From: Flavobacterium endoglycinae
GTDB lineage: Bacteria; Bacteroidota; Bacteroidia; Flavobacteriales; Flavobacteriaceae
NCBI RefSeq assembly: GCF_017352115.1
Contig: NZ_CP071448.1
Coordinates: 2,875,001-2,939,000 of the forward strand
Direction: 5' to 3'
DNA: 64,000 nucleotides
Shown: positions 54,389 to 61,917 of the stretch, one piece after another
Layout of the letters: the number at the start of each line of letters is the position of its first letter
Numbering within the stretch: the stretch's first letter is position 1
The notes under the pieces: model-generated
What the model was told of the DNA's origin: nothing
Database searches by the model: none
The model's input: only the letters and a program-made list of their open reading frames with translations
Position numbers and translations under genes: made by a program

Positions 54389-54583
54389 AATTCAAAGATA
54401 TTTAAAAATCTTTTACATTTTTAGTTTCGGTACAAAACAAGATTGTGTTTGTGCGATACATTTCTAAAAATATTTCAAGACGTAAAAATACAATTTTTCT
54501 GACTATCGAATTGGTTTTGAATTTAGAATTGTGTAATCTTGATACATTAAAATTATTTTAAAAAGATTTTTTTATCCAAATAA

Positions 54584-55189
54584 ATGAAAGAGTTAATTCT
54601 AGAAAACAAAGGAATACAAACAGATCAATATTTCATTCCGCCCTTTGAGTTGAGAGAAGGGGAATTAGTTTTGATATATCTTGATAATCATCCTGTTTCG
54701 TACGAGGCAGAATCTAGTTTAATAGATATATTCAGTGGAAAAGTAAAGCATAAAGATGTTATAATCTATAAACCTTTAACGTATGCAAAACATTTTAGGG
54801 AATCTGAGTTTAGAAGGAGATTTTTTCCTATTACTGTTGGACAATATTTGAAAAGAAATACCAATGAAAAAAGTGAGTATGCTAAGAAAATTTATGAAAT
54901 TGACTGGATTCATAAAAAAACAAAAGTAAACATATTACCAGGAAATCCTAGAAGATTAATTACATTATATTCAGTATTGTCAAAGACAAAAAATATAATT
55001 TTTGATGTTGTTGCGCAAGACTCTCAAGGAATCAAAGAAACTGGTCAGATTGTAAAAAGAGAAGTGGAAAAAGGAGGATCGGCAATATTATTTGACTGGA
55101 CAGATATTCTTAAAAAAGATTGTACGAAGTATATAAAAATAGAATGGCTAATCGATTTAGAAAAAAATAAACGAGAGTTTAATTTTTAA
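54584..55189 (+). CDS. Hypothetical protein with ABC-ATPase-like features
   Basis: Protein of 201 residues (MKELILENKGIQTDQYFIPP). FELREGELVLIYLDNHP near the start and GNPRRLITLYSVLSKTKNIIFDVVAQDSQGIKE later resemble the order of an ABC ATPase lobe with degenerate signature and Walker B, but Walker A is missing, so ATP hydrolysis is doubtful. It could be an unrelated alpha/beta protein. A repeat of the GCCTCC...GGCTTTAGCC family follows. Confidence 0.5.
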   Translation: MKELILENKGIQTDQYFIPPFELREGELVLIYLDNHPVSYEAESSLIDIFSGKVKHKDVIIYKPLTYAKHFRESEFRRRFFPITVGQYLKRNTNEKSEYAKKIYEIDWIHKKTKVNILPGNPRRLITLYSVLSKTKNIIFDVVAQDSQGIKETGQIVKREVEKGGSAILFDWTDILKKDCTKYIKIEWLIDLEKNKREFNF

Positions 55190-55210
55190 CCTAGTTTGAA
55201 ACGAAAATGT

Positions 55211-55280
55211 TTTTGAATAGCCTCCTGCTTTAGCTGGAGGTTAGATAAAGCAAAAAGCAAATCGGCTTTAGCCAAAAAAC
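55211..55280. repeat. GCCTCC...GGCTTTAGCC hairpin repeat, copy 2
   Basis: TTTTGAATAGCCTCC, then the imperfect palindrome CTCCTGCTTTAGCTGGAG and, after about 25 nt, GGCTTTAGCC. The order is the same as at 24084-24150. Confidence 0.7.
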
Positions 55281-55299
55281 AATTGATTTCAAAAATAAA

Positions 55300-55911
55300 A
55301 TGAATATCGAAAACATAAAAATACTCAGAACCAAAATCTCAATTCCTTTAAACAAGGCCATTGAATTGCTTAAAAATAATAATGACGATATAACGCTTGC
55401 CGAACAGGATTTTCATAATTAAAACATTATCGAAATCTGCAAAAAGACAGATTGTGAAGAAGAAACTGCCAGAAAAGAATATCAAATTTGCAATTATGAT
55501 GTCGCGAAAGCAATTGAAAGAATCAATCAGAAACCAGTTGTAATTTCAACAGGTAATAATGGAGATTCAAAAATCGGGTTTATTTTATGGCCGGAAAATG
55601 CAGAAGGAGAATTTTATAAAACCGAAAAAAGAAACGATGTTTTTATTTCAACAGAAGATTTTGAGATTGTTTTGAAAGCATTTCAGTCTGTTTTTCCAAT
55701 TAAAAATCCATGGAACGGAATTATCGAAGATGAATTTGATAAAATTGGTCATAATTTCTTTGATAATGCAATCTGTAAACTTATTGTTGAAAAGATAAGC
55801 AGAATTGAAACTCATAATGAAAAAGAAAGAAGATTTCTGTTCGAAGTAATAAACTGGCTGCATGATAAATTAGCTTATGCAGATTACATCGTGGTTTACG
55901 GTAATTTATAA
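55300..55911 (+). pseudogene. UBA-like protein gene with one in-frame TAA
   Basis: A 204-codon frame runs from the ATG at 55300 to the stop at 55909-55911, broken only by a TAA at 55420-55422 (codon 41). The first 40 residues (ILRTKISIPLNKAIELLKNN) resemble the UBA-like N-terminal domain of elongation factor Ts. The part after the stop stays coding-like (CKKTDCEEETARKEYQ ... FLFEVINWLHDKLAYADYIVV). There is no ATG after the TAA in this frame, so the 3' part cannot easily be expressed alone. The GNAT gene starts 3 nt after its end. A sequencing error or recoding is possible. Confidence 0.65.
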
Positions 55912-55914
55912 AAC

Positions 55915-56352
55915 ATGAATTCAAAAATCAACATCAGAAAAATTGAAAGACAAGATTTAGATTTTGTCTACCAATCAATATGCGAACTCGAAAATGAAGT
56001 TTTTGATTTTGAAGTTTTCAGCGAAATATTCAATTCAAATATTTCGAAACCAAACAATGTTTATTTAATTGCAGAAGATGAAAATGAAAGTTTGGGTTTT
56101 ATAACTTTTCACATTCAAAATTTACTGCATCATTGCGGTTTAGTTGGTGAGATTCAAGAATTTTTTATTGATAAAAACCACCGTGGAAAAGGAGTTGGGA
56201 GAAAACTCGTTGATGAAATTCTAAAATATGCTCAAGAAAATAATCTTAAAAGCATAGAAGTAACTACAAACAAAAAACGAATAGAAAACGTGGCCATTTA
56301 TGAAAATCTAGGTTTTACTTTGAGTCATAATAAGTTTACGATTTCTAGGTAA
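55915..56352 (+). CDS. GNAT-family N-acetyltransferase
   Basis: Acetyl-CoA-dependent transferase of 145 residues. The GNAT core is evident: EIQEFFIDKNHRGKGVGRKLVDEI with the Q/RxxGxG/A pyrophosphate loop (HRGKGVG) and the later NVAIYENLGF. The substrate is unknown. It lies 3 nt after the pseudogene's stop, so the two were probably one operon. Confidence 0.88.
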   Translation: MNSKINIRKIERQDLDFVYQSICELENEVFDFEVFSEIFNSNISKPNNVYLIAEDENESLGFITFHIQNLLHHCGLVGEIQEFFIDKNHRGKGVGRKLVDEILKYAQENNLKSIEVTTNKKRIENVAIYENLGFTLSHNKFTISR

Positions 56353-56537
56353 TTTCACGCTTTAGTCAGACTAAATACACACTGAAAATACCAGAATTAA
56401 ATGAAATCAAAATTATACGGAACAATAAATAAGGATTAATAAAATGTCCTATTCTATTAGTTTAAAAACTTTTACAGGGAAACTTTGAAGTATAAGAAAT
56501 ATACTTTCGTCTGAATTTAATATTAAAAAAAACTAAT

Positions 56538-57326
56538 ATGAAGAAGATTGTATGTATTCTTTTATTAATTCAGAGCGGGTTCATAATAGGACAAATTAAA
56601 ACGGTAGTTAGTCCATATGGTGAAAAATTACAAGTTGACACAAGTCCTCAATGGATACTTGACGGGAATAATAATGGTGCTGTAAAAGCAATTGGAACAA
56701 ATGACGCTTTTGATTTGCCAATTGAAACTAATAACGTAGAAAGAATGCGTGTTACTTCTACAGGACAGGTTTTGATTAATACTACAACACCTTTGACTGG
56801 CGGAACAAATGCAAAAGTACAGATTAGTAGTAGTAATGCCGGAGCTTTGCAAGTAAAAGATGGAACAGAGGCACCAGGAAGGGTGTTGACAAGTAATGCA
56901 GATGGTGTAGCTACTTGGCAGGAAGGGCAAAAGTCTAATTTTAAATCTTTTAAGGGTAATCTAACCACTGATTTAAGTTTGCTGGGTAATGTGGCTACTT
57001 CGATTCCGGGGATTAATGATTATACAGTGCCAAGTACAGGAAAGTATGAATTGATTTTTCATAGTCTCTTTTACAATCTATCTGCTTCTGAAATGAAGTC
57101 TTTTTATGTTATGGTAAGTGTGAACGGAGTATTATATTCAAGTGATGAAACTTATGCTTATGTAACAGCTGGTAATTATTTGAATGTTCACTATCCAACT
57201 ATTGTTTTGGCTAACCAAGGAGATGTTATAGGGATAAAAATTGTTGCAGCTATCGGAGCTCCGTTTACTATTCCAGCGGCTCTAGCGGGTAGAAATCGTT
57301 TAGATGTTATTTTCTTGGGAGTATAA
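56538..57326 (+). CDS. Secreted protein with C1q-like C-terminal region
   Basis: Protein of 262 residues: signal peptide (MKKIVCILLLIQSGFIIG), then QIKTVVSPYGEKLQVDTSPQ and IGTNDAFDLPIETNNVERMRV. The first 75 residues are nearly the same as those of the S74 protein at 58331. The C-terminal half (about 130-262: DYTVPSTGKYELIFHSLFYN ... GDVIGIKIVAAIG) has a jelly-roll C1q/TNF-like pattern, tentatively assigned. Probably a cell-surface or secreted beta-rich protein; role unknown. Confidence 0.68.
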   Translation: MKKIVCILLLIQSGFIIGQIKTVVSPYGEKLQVDTSPQWILDGNNNGAVKAIGTNDAFDLPIETNNVERMRVTSTGQVLINTTTPLTGGTNAKVQISSSNAGALQVKDGTEAPGRVLTSNADGVATWQEGQKSNFKSFKGNLTTDLSLLGNVATSIPGINDYTVPSTGKYELIFHSLFYNLSASEMKSFYVMVSVNGVLYSSDETYAYVTAGNYLNVHYPTIVLANQGDVIGIKIVAAIGAPFTIPAALAGRNRLDVIFLGV

Positions 57327-57432
57327 ATATGTATTAGGCAAAAATAAAAAAGGGCAGTAGTTAAAACTTGCCGTTTTTTTGTTGCCGAAAATTTGGACTT
57401 TTTTTAAAGTAAATGCCTAATCATTAGATAAA

Positions 57433-57638
57433 ACCTTTGTCAAAGTTTAAAACTTTGACAAAGGTTTTTTTAGCATCAATTATGTCTTCCTGAGCGAAGT
57501 CGAAGGACTTGTTAGTAGCTCTACAAAGATTGTTGATTTTGCATGTGAAAATACTTGCAATTCCTTCGACTTCGCTCAGGATGACAAAACTGTATGTAAA
57601 TAAAAAAAACCGAAGCTATTGCTTCGGTTTTTTATTTG
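57433..57638. repeat. 206-bp repeat, copy 1
   Basis: The element starts with a 31-bp palindrome (15-bp arms CCTTTGTCAAAGTTT, 57434-57464) followed by T7, which is itself a terminator. Next come the arm CCTGAGCGAAGTCGAAGGA (57489-57507) and its exact complement (57562-57580). A CCGAAGC terminator hairpin closes it (57603-57633). Nearly the same sequence is repeated at 59275-59479. Confidence 0.85.
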
Positions 57639-57988
57639 CTAGCAATTTTCTCTTCTAAATAAAGAATTTCCTTCTTCATGCTCTCTATAGTTTCTTTGCG
57701 AGCTTCTGCTAATTCTTTGTAATTGATGTTTTGTTCAGAAATTATAGTGTCTGATTCGGTTGTATTGTTTTTTCGAATCATTGGTCCTTCATTTTTTATC
57801 AACCATTCGCAGTTGTATTGGGGATAATTTTCAATAATTTTCAAAATCCATTTAGCTTGTATGTCACTATTCCTTGCAATTGCTCGTGACAAAACACCTT
57901 TACTAGCTCCAATTGTTTGCTCTAATTTAGTTATGCCAATGCCTTCGTTGATAGCGATTTGCTGTATGCTTTTAAGGATACTACTCAT
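57632..57988 (-). CDS. HTH repressor-like protein with coiled coil
   Basis: Protein of 118 residues. The N-terminal HTH (about 8-55: INEGIGITKLEQTIGASKGVLSRAIARNSDIQAKW) and a following NYPQYNCEWLIKNEGPMI are typical of CI-like repressors in Bacteroidota. A coiled coil follows (about 88-118, YKELAEARKETIESMKKEILYLEEKI). It faces a small gene at 58074 across 85 bp that contain two identical 17-bp repeats, so autoregulation is likely. Confidence 0.82.
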   Translation of the reverse strand: MSSILKSIQQIAINEGIGITKLEQTIGASKGVLSRAIARNSDIQAKWILKIIENYPQYNCEWLIKNEGPMIRKNNTTESDTIISEQNINYKELAEARKETIESMKKEILYLEEKIASK

Positions 57989-57998
57989 TTATGTAGGA

Positions 57999-58046
57999 AA
58001 TTATCTTCTATATTTATTTGATTGTTGAGAATTATCTTCTATATTT
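57999..58046. promoter_or_regulatory. Direct-repeat operator in the divergent region
   Basis: Two identical copies of AATTATCTTCTATATTT lie at 57999-58015 and 58030-58046, 31 bp apart (about three helical turns). The first is 11 bp from the repressor gene's start. The second covers the -7 box of the opposing promoter. This is a likely binding site pair for the adjacent HTH protein. Confidence 0.65.
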
Positions 58047-58047
58047 G
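58018..58047 (+). promoter_or_regulatory. Consensus promoter of the 58074 gene
   Basis: TTG at 58018-58020, 19 nt, then TATATTTG at 58040-58047. The -7 element coincides with the second operator repeat. Confidence 0.8.
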
Positions 58048-58073
58048 TTTCGATTTTTAAAACAAACAAAACA

Positions 58074-58289
58074 ATGGGTAAAAGTAAAACAAAAAATTAC
58101 AATTCCTATGATGCTGCCGTGTTAGAAGCCTTGTTTTTAAAATATAAGGTTTCAAAATATTATATCCGACAATGCATTAACGGAACTGTGAGCGGTATAA
58201 AACCAGATAGTATTAAGAAGGACTATACCATAATGGAAAAGGCAAACCGAGATACCGTTATGAATCTGATGCGAAAAACTATGAAGTAA
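58074..58289 (+). CDS. Small protein divergent from the HTH repressor
   Basis: Protein of 71 residues (MGKSKTKNYNSYDAAVLEAL...), basic. YDAAVLEALFLKYKVSKYYIRQCINGTVSGIKPDSIKKDY has the look of a short HTH (Cro-like) DNA binder. No firm family. The S74 gene follows after 41 nt on the same strand, so the two are probably one transcript. Confidence 0.65.
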   Translation: MGKSKTKNYNSYDAAVLEALFLKYKVSKYYIRQCINGTVSGIKPDSIKKDYTIMEKANRDTVMNLMRKTMK

Positions 58290-58330
58290 ATTTCGGATAG
58301 TTAATAATTTAAAAATAGAATTTAAGAAAA

Positions 58331-59167
58331 ATGAAAAAGATTATTTTATTGCTGATAATGTTTCAAAGTGTATTTGCAATAGCGCAAATTAAAACTGTAG
58401 TTAGTCCATATGGTGAAAAAATACAAGTTGACACAAGTCCTCAATGGATACTTAATGGGAATAGTAATGGAAGTATCAAAACAATAGGTACTAATGATAA
58501 TTTTGATCTTCCTTTTAAGACCAATGGAGTAGAACAAATGCGTATTACAAATACGGGCAATGTTGGAATTGGAGGACAACCTCGCACTAAATTAGATGTA
58601 TATGGTGCTCTAATGGTAAATGGAGGTAATTCTTTTCCATCTACTACTAACGTCACAGCTATTGGTTGGAACGTAATGAGGGTTGGTTTAGGGGAGACTG
58701 ACTTTATAAATTATGCTGGAACCGGTACTGGAGGTTTTTCTTTTTATAGCCTCTTTGGCACGAGAGCCCCTTTACTTACAGACAGAGTAGCTTTTATTTC
58801 TTCGAACGGAGCCTATACCCAACTTTCAGATAAACGTTTAAAAACAGAAGTGAGCAGTCTTGAATATGGTCTTAATGAAATAATGAAATTAGAGCCTAAA
58901 ATCTATAACATGCATACAGTGAATGGTATACAAAACGGTAAGGTAGAATTAGGAAAAGTTACAGGTCGTAATATAGGGTTGTTAGCTCAAGATTTGTATC
59001 AGGTTATCCCTGAAGCTGTTAATGTGCCAGAGGATGAAAATATGGCATTGTATTCAATATCCTACTCAGAGTTGATTCCTGTGCTTATTAATGCAGTAAA
59101 AGAACAACAATCTGAGATTAATGGGTTGAAAGATCGTTTACAAAAAGTTGAAAACAGCAATAAATAA
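58331..59167 (+). CDS. Secreted tail-fibre-type protein with S74 chaperone domain
   Basis: Protein of 278 residues: signal peptide (MKKIILLLIMFQSVFAIA), the N-terminal module shared with the protein at 56538 (TVVSPYGEKIQVDTSPQWIL), and a middle beta region. The C-terminal peptidase_S74 intramolecular chaperone (about 163-270) has the Ser-Lys dyad in LSDKRLK (Ser166, Lys171), GLLAQDLYQVIPEAV and a terminal coiled coil (PVLINAVKEQQSEINGLKDR). Such domains trimerise and self-cleave. Likely a trimeric surface or secreted fibre. Confidence 0.85.
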   Translation: MKKIILLLIMFQSVFAIAQIKTVVSPYGEKIQVDTSPQWILNGNSNGSIKTIGTNDNFDLPFKTNGVEQMRITNTGNVGIGGQPRTKLDVYGALMVNGGNSFPSTTNVTAIGWNVMRVGLGETDFINYAGTGTGGFSFYSLFGTRAPLLTDRVAFISSNGAYTQLSDKRLKTEVSSLEYGLNEIMKLEPKIYNMHTVNGIQNGKVELGKVTGRNIGLLAQDLYQVIPEAVNVPEDENMALYSISYSELIPVLINAVKEQQSEINGLKDRLQKVENSNK

Positions 59168-59209
59168 AGGTTGTATAGAAAAATTTTCTCTCACATTTAT
59201 CAAATAAAA

Positions 59210-59242
59210 AAAAGCTGTAAAATAATGTTTTACAGCTTTTTG
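59210..59242 (+). terminator. Intrinsic terminator after the S74 gene
   Basis: A perfect 13-bp stem AAAAGCTGTAAAA with its complement and a 5-nt loop is followed by T-rich DNA. Confidence 0.88.
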
Positions 59243-59274
59243 TTTTTAAGATTGCTATTTTTGTTTGCGAGCTG

Positions 59275-59479
59275 ACCTTTGTCAAAGTTTAAAACTTTGA
59301 CAAAGGTTTTTTTAGCATCAAGTATGTCTTCCTGAGCGAAGTTGAAGGACTTGTTAGTAGCTCTACAAAGATTGTGATTTTGCATGTGGAAATACTTGCG
59401 ATTCCTTCGACTTCGCTCAGGAGGACAAACTTTATGGTTAGAATAAAAAAACCGAAGCAGTAGCTTCGGTTTTTATTTG
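59275..59479. repeat. 206-bp repeat, copy 2
   Basis: It has the same components as copy 1 at 57433-57638: 15-bp-arm palindrome, CCTGAGCGAAGTTGAAGGA (59331-59349, one mismatch) with its complementary arm (59403-59421), and a CCGAAGC terminator (59445-59475). It lies about 107 nt after the S74 gene, as copy 1 does after the 56538 gene. Confidence 0.85.
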
Positions 59480-59513
59480 TAATTTGGGTTTTCAAAAATT
59501 GGAATTTTAAAAT

Positions 59514-60875
59514 TTAATCCACCCATTTATAATATCTCGCTCCAATTAAAACAGGAATTTCTTTTTCGATTCGGTCTAAAACCCATTCGTTTTTCGGGGT
59601 TCTTACGCTTTGTTTTTGTTCTTTTTTATGAAGTCTTTCGTAAGTGTTGAAATCAATTTCTACACTTTCGGCTAAGTTTTCGAAAAGCTTCACATTTGCC
59701 AAAGCCTGTTGCCATTCTGGCTGAATCGTTCCTTCAAAAACTTTCGATTTTGAGCCGCTTCCGTAAGCTAGGAAACCAAATTTGGTTCCTGCAACTTCTT
59801 TCTTTGTGTCATAAAAATGAGCCAAAGTCGACAACAATCCCATGAAAATAGAACCTGTATATAGGTTTCCAATTAATGAAGAAGCCAATTCAGCAGGCTG
59901 TAATTTCTCGGTTACAAATGTTTTGTAATCCTCAGATTTTGCTACTTCTTTAATTTTTGTCTGATAATCTGCTGGCGCAATATCATCGGCAATAATTTTT
60001 TCGGCACTGTCTAAAGCGTAAATTTCAGACAACATTCGTCGTCCTTGAAAAGAATATGGCAAATGCATGATAATACTTGTCCAAGTATTGTATAAAGTCT
60101 CGGTAGTATTTTTTAATTTTTTGAATGAAAAATACGCATTACGCGTACGATCCATATAACATTGGTTTGAATATTGTCCGTCAAAAACCGGCTGATCTTT
60201 GTGGATTTCGATTTCAGCTTCTAAGTTATCAAACCAAGAATCGTTGTTGGCGTTTTTGGTTATGTCGTCTTTAGAAATTGTTCTGTATGGTTTGAAGAAA
60301 TCGAAAACACCTTTTGTGCTTGTCGCCCAATTATCATCAAAAGCAATAATTTTTGGGTTTGCTGTAATCAGCATTGCAACCGCTCCAGCGCCTTGTGTAT
60401 ATTCTCCGCCAGAGTTTAAATCGTATTTTGCAAAATCACTGGTTACCACAATTGCTTTTTTGGTTGGATTTAGTTTTATAAAATCCAAACAGTTTTGCAT
60501 CGCATCAACACCGCCAATACAAGCAAAAGTAAAGTCAACAACATCGCATTCGGCTAAAGCATCTTCGCCAAATTTCTGCTCCATTAAACTAATTAAATAC
60601 GAAGCAATTGGTTTTGAGCTGTCAATGCCGCTTTCGGTACCTACGTAAATTCGGCTTATTTCTTTTAGGTTGATTTTATTGTCATTAATCAGTTTGGTTA
60701 AGGCGTTTGCTCCAAAAACCACTGCATCTTGGTGAACGTCTGGAAAAGTCATTTTAAGTAATCCAAGACCTTTTTCTAATTTTTCTGGTTCAATATTTCT
60801 GGCAGCAGCCAAAGTTTTTATGGGTAAATGTATGTTTGCTACATCAAACGAAATAGCATCAATTCCTGTTTTCAT
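59514..60875 (-). CDS. mvaS: Hydroxymethylglutaryl-CoA synthase
   Basis: Condenses acetyl-CoA with acetoacetyl-CoA to HMG-CoA. The 453-residue protein has the catalytic Glu81 (YVGTESGIDSSKP), Cys119 in DFTFACIGG and His271 in MHLPYSFQGRRM, the full thiolase-like triad. GSGSKSKVFEGTI near the end is also typical. Other mevalonate-pathway genes are not in the window. It is transcribed away from the sdh genes. Confidence 0.93.
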   Translation of the reverse strand: MKTGIDAISFDVANIHLPIKTLAAARNIEPEKLEKGLGLLKMTFPDVHQDAVVFGANALTKLINDNKINLKEISRIYVGTESGIDSSKPIASYLISLMEQKFGEDALAECDVVDFTFACIGGVDAMQNCLDFIKLNPTKKAIVVTSDFAKYDLNSGGEYTQGAGAVAMLITANPKIIAFDDNWATSTKGVFDFFKPYRTISKDDITKNANNDSWFDNLEAEIEIHKDQPVFDGQYSNQCYMDRTRNAYFSFKKLKNTTETLYNTWTSIIMHLPYSFQGRRMLSEIYALDSAEKIIADDIAPADYQTKIKEVAKSEDYKTFVTEKLQPAELASSLIGNLYTGSIFMGLLSTLAHFYDTKKEVAGTKFGFLAYGSGSKSKVFEGTIQPEWQQALANVKLFENLAESVEIDFNTYERLHKKEQKQSVRTPKNEWVLDRIEKEIPVLIGARYYKWVD

Positions 60876-61172
60876 TCTTTATTTTTTGAGGCGCTAAAGG
60901 TAAAATTATGTTGTCGAAATGACAATTTTTTACTCTTATAAAATCCTGTTTTAGGACACTTTTGAAGAAAACAAATTAAAACTTTGAATAAAATAATAAT
61001 TTGATAAACTTTTATGAAATTGTTGTTGGTGAATTATTGTGTTAAAAATGATCGCTAATGTTCAGGTTTGCAAAATTTTATAATAAAATAAATTGGAGGT
61101 GCATAATTTTTTATACGTAAAAGTACTTATAAGTTGTGTTTTTTAAAATGATTATAAATAACAACGAAATGG
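60876..61172. other. Divergent intergenic region, HMG-CoA synthase and sdhC
   Basis: About 360 bp of AT-rich DNA lie between the two starts. Apart from the sdhC promoter (61173-61203) no repeat or reading frame was seen. Confidence 0.55.
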
Positions 61173-61203
61173 TTGTAGTTCTTTTGTAATTGCGTTATTT
61201 TTG
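61173..61203 (+). promoter_or_regulatory. Promoter of the sdh operon
   Basis: TTG at 61173-61175, 20 nt, TATTTTTG at 61196-61203. It is close to consensus and gives a leader of about 27 nt before the sdhC ATG. Confidence 0.75.
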
Positions 61204-61236
61204 TCTAATTTTTTAAAACAAACTACTTAAACACTT

Positions 61237-61902
61237 ATGGCACAATCTGCACTATTGAATGCTTCCATCTTAAAGAAAGTAGCTATGGCTCTTTCGGGAA
61301 TATTCTTAATCACGTTTTTAGCGCTGCATGTTTCCTTAAATTTTATTTCTATTATTAGTGAAGACGTTTTTAACGAGGCTTCTCACTTTATGGGATACAA
61401 TCCGCTGATTCAGTATGTAATGCAGCCAATTTTGGCATTTGGGGTAATTTTCCACTTCATCATGGGATTTATTCTTACGGCTCAAAACAGCGCGGCACGA
61501 CCAATTGCATACGCTAAATACAACGGAGCTGCAAACGCTTCTTGGAGTTCTAGAAATATGATTATTTCTGGATTGGTTATTTTGGCTTTCTTAGGATTGC
61601 ACTTTTATGATTTCTGGTTTCCTGAAGTTAGCTACAAATATATAGCAGGTACAGCGCCAGATGCTACAAGATATTATGGTGAGTTAGTTCACAAATTTCA
61701 TGACCCAATCCGTACAGCATTATACTGTATTTCTTTTATCCTTTTAGGATTTCACTTATGGCACGGGTTTGCATCGTCTCTTCAATCAGTAGGGATGTAC
61801 AACAAATACTCAAGATTTTTAGCAAAAGTAGGTTACTGGTTCGCAGTGGTTGTTCCGGTAGCTTTTGTTATTATCGCTTTATTTCATCATTTCAACCAAT
61901 AA
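61237..61902 (+). CDS. sdhC: Succinate dehydrogenase cytochrome b subunit
   Basis: Membrane anchor of 221 residues with five helices, as in Bacteroidota type B succinate dehydrogenases/fumarate reductases that bind two haems b and menaquinone. Conserved His occur in FLALHVSLNF, VIFHFIMGF, LGLHFYDFW, ELVHKFHDP and LGFHLWHGFASSLQS. The start ATG at 61237 is preceded by the promoter above. It lies 15 nt before sdhA. Confidence 0.92.
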   Translation: MAQSALLNASILKKVAMALSGIFLITFLALHVSLNFISIISEDVFNEASHFMGYNPLIQYVMQPILAFGVIFHFIMGFILTAQNSAARPIAYAKYNGAANASWSSRNMIISGLVILAFLGLHFYDFWFPEVSYKYIAGTAPDATRYYGELVHKFHDPIRTALYCISFILLGFHLWHGFASSLQSVGMYNKYSRFLAKVGYWFAVVVPVAFVIIALFHHFNQ

Positions 61903-61917
61903 TTAATATCAATTATA

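Noticed and set aside
55672..55911. Stand-alone 79-residue gene
   Set aside because: It is the in-frame 3' end of the larger frame starting at 55300 and would need a TTG start.
53376..59480. Prophage or integrated element
   Set aside because: HTH pair and an S74 fibre protein are present, but no integrase, terminase, capsid, portal or att-like direct repeat at a tRNA was found.
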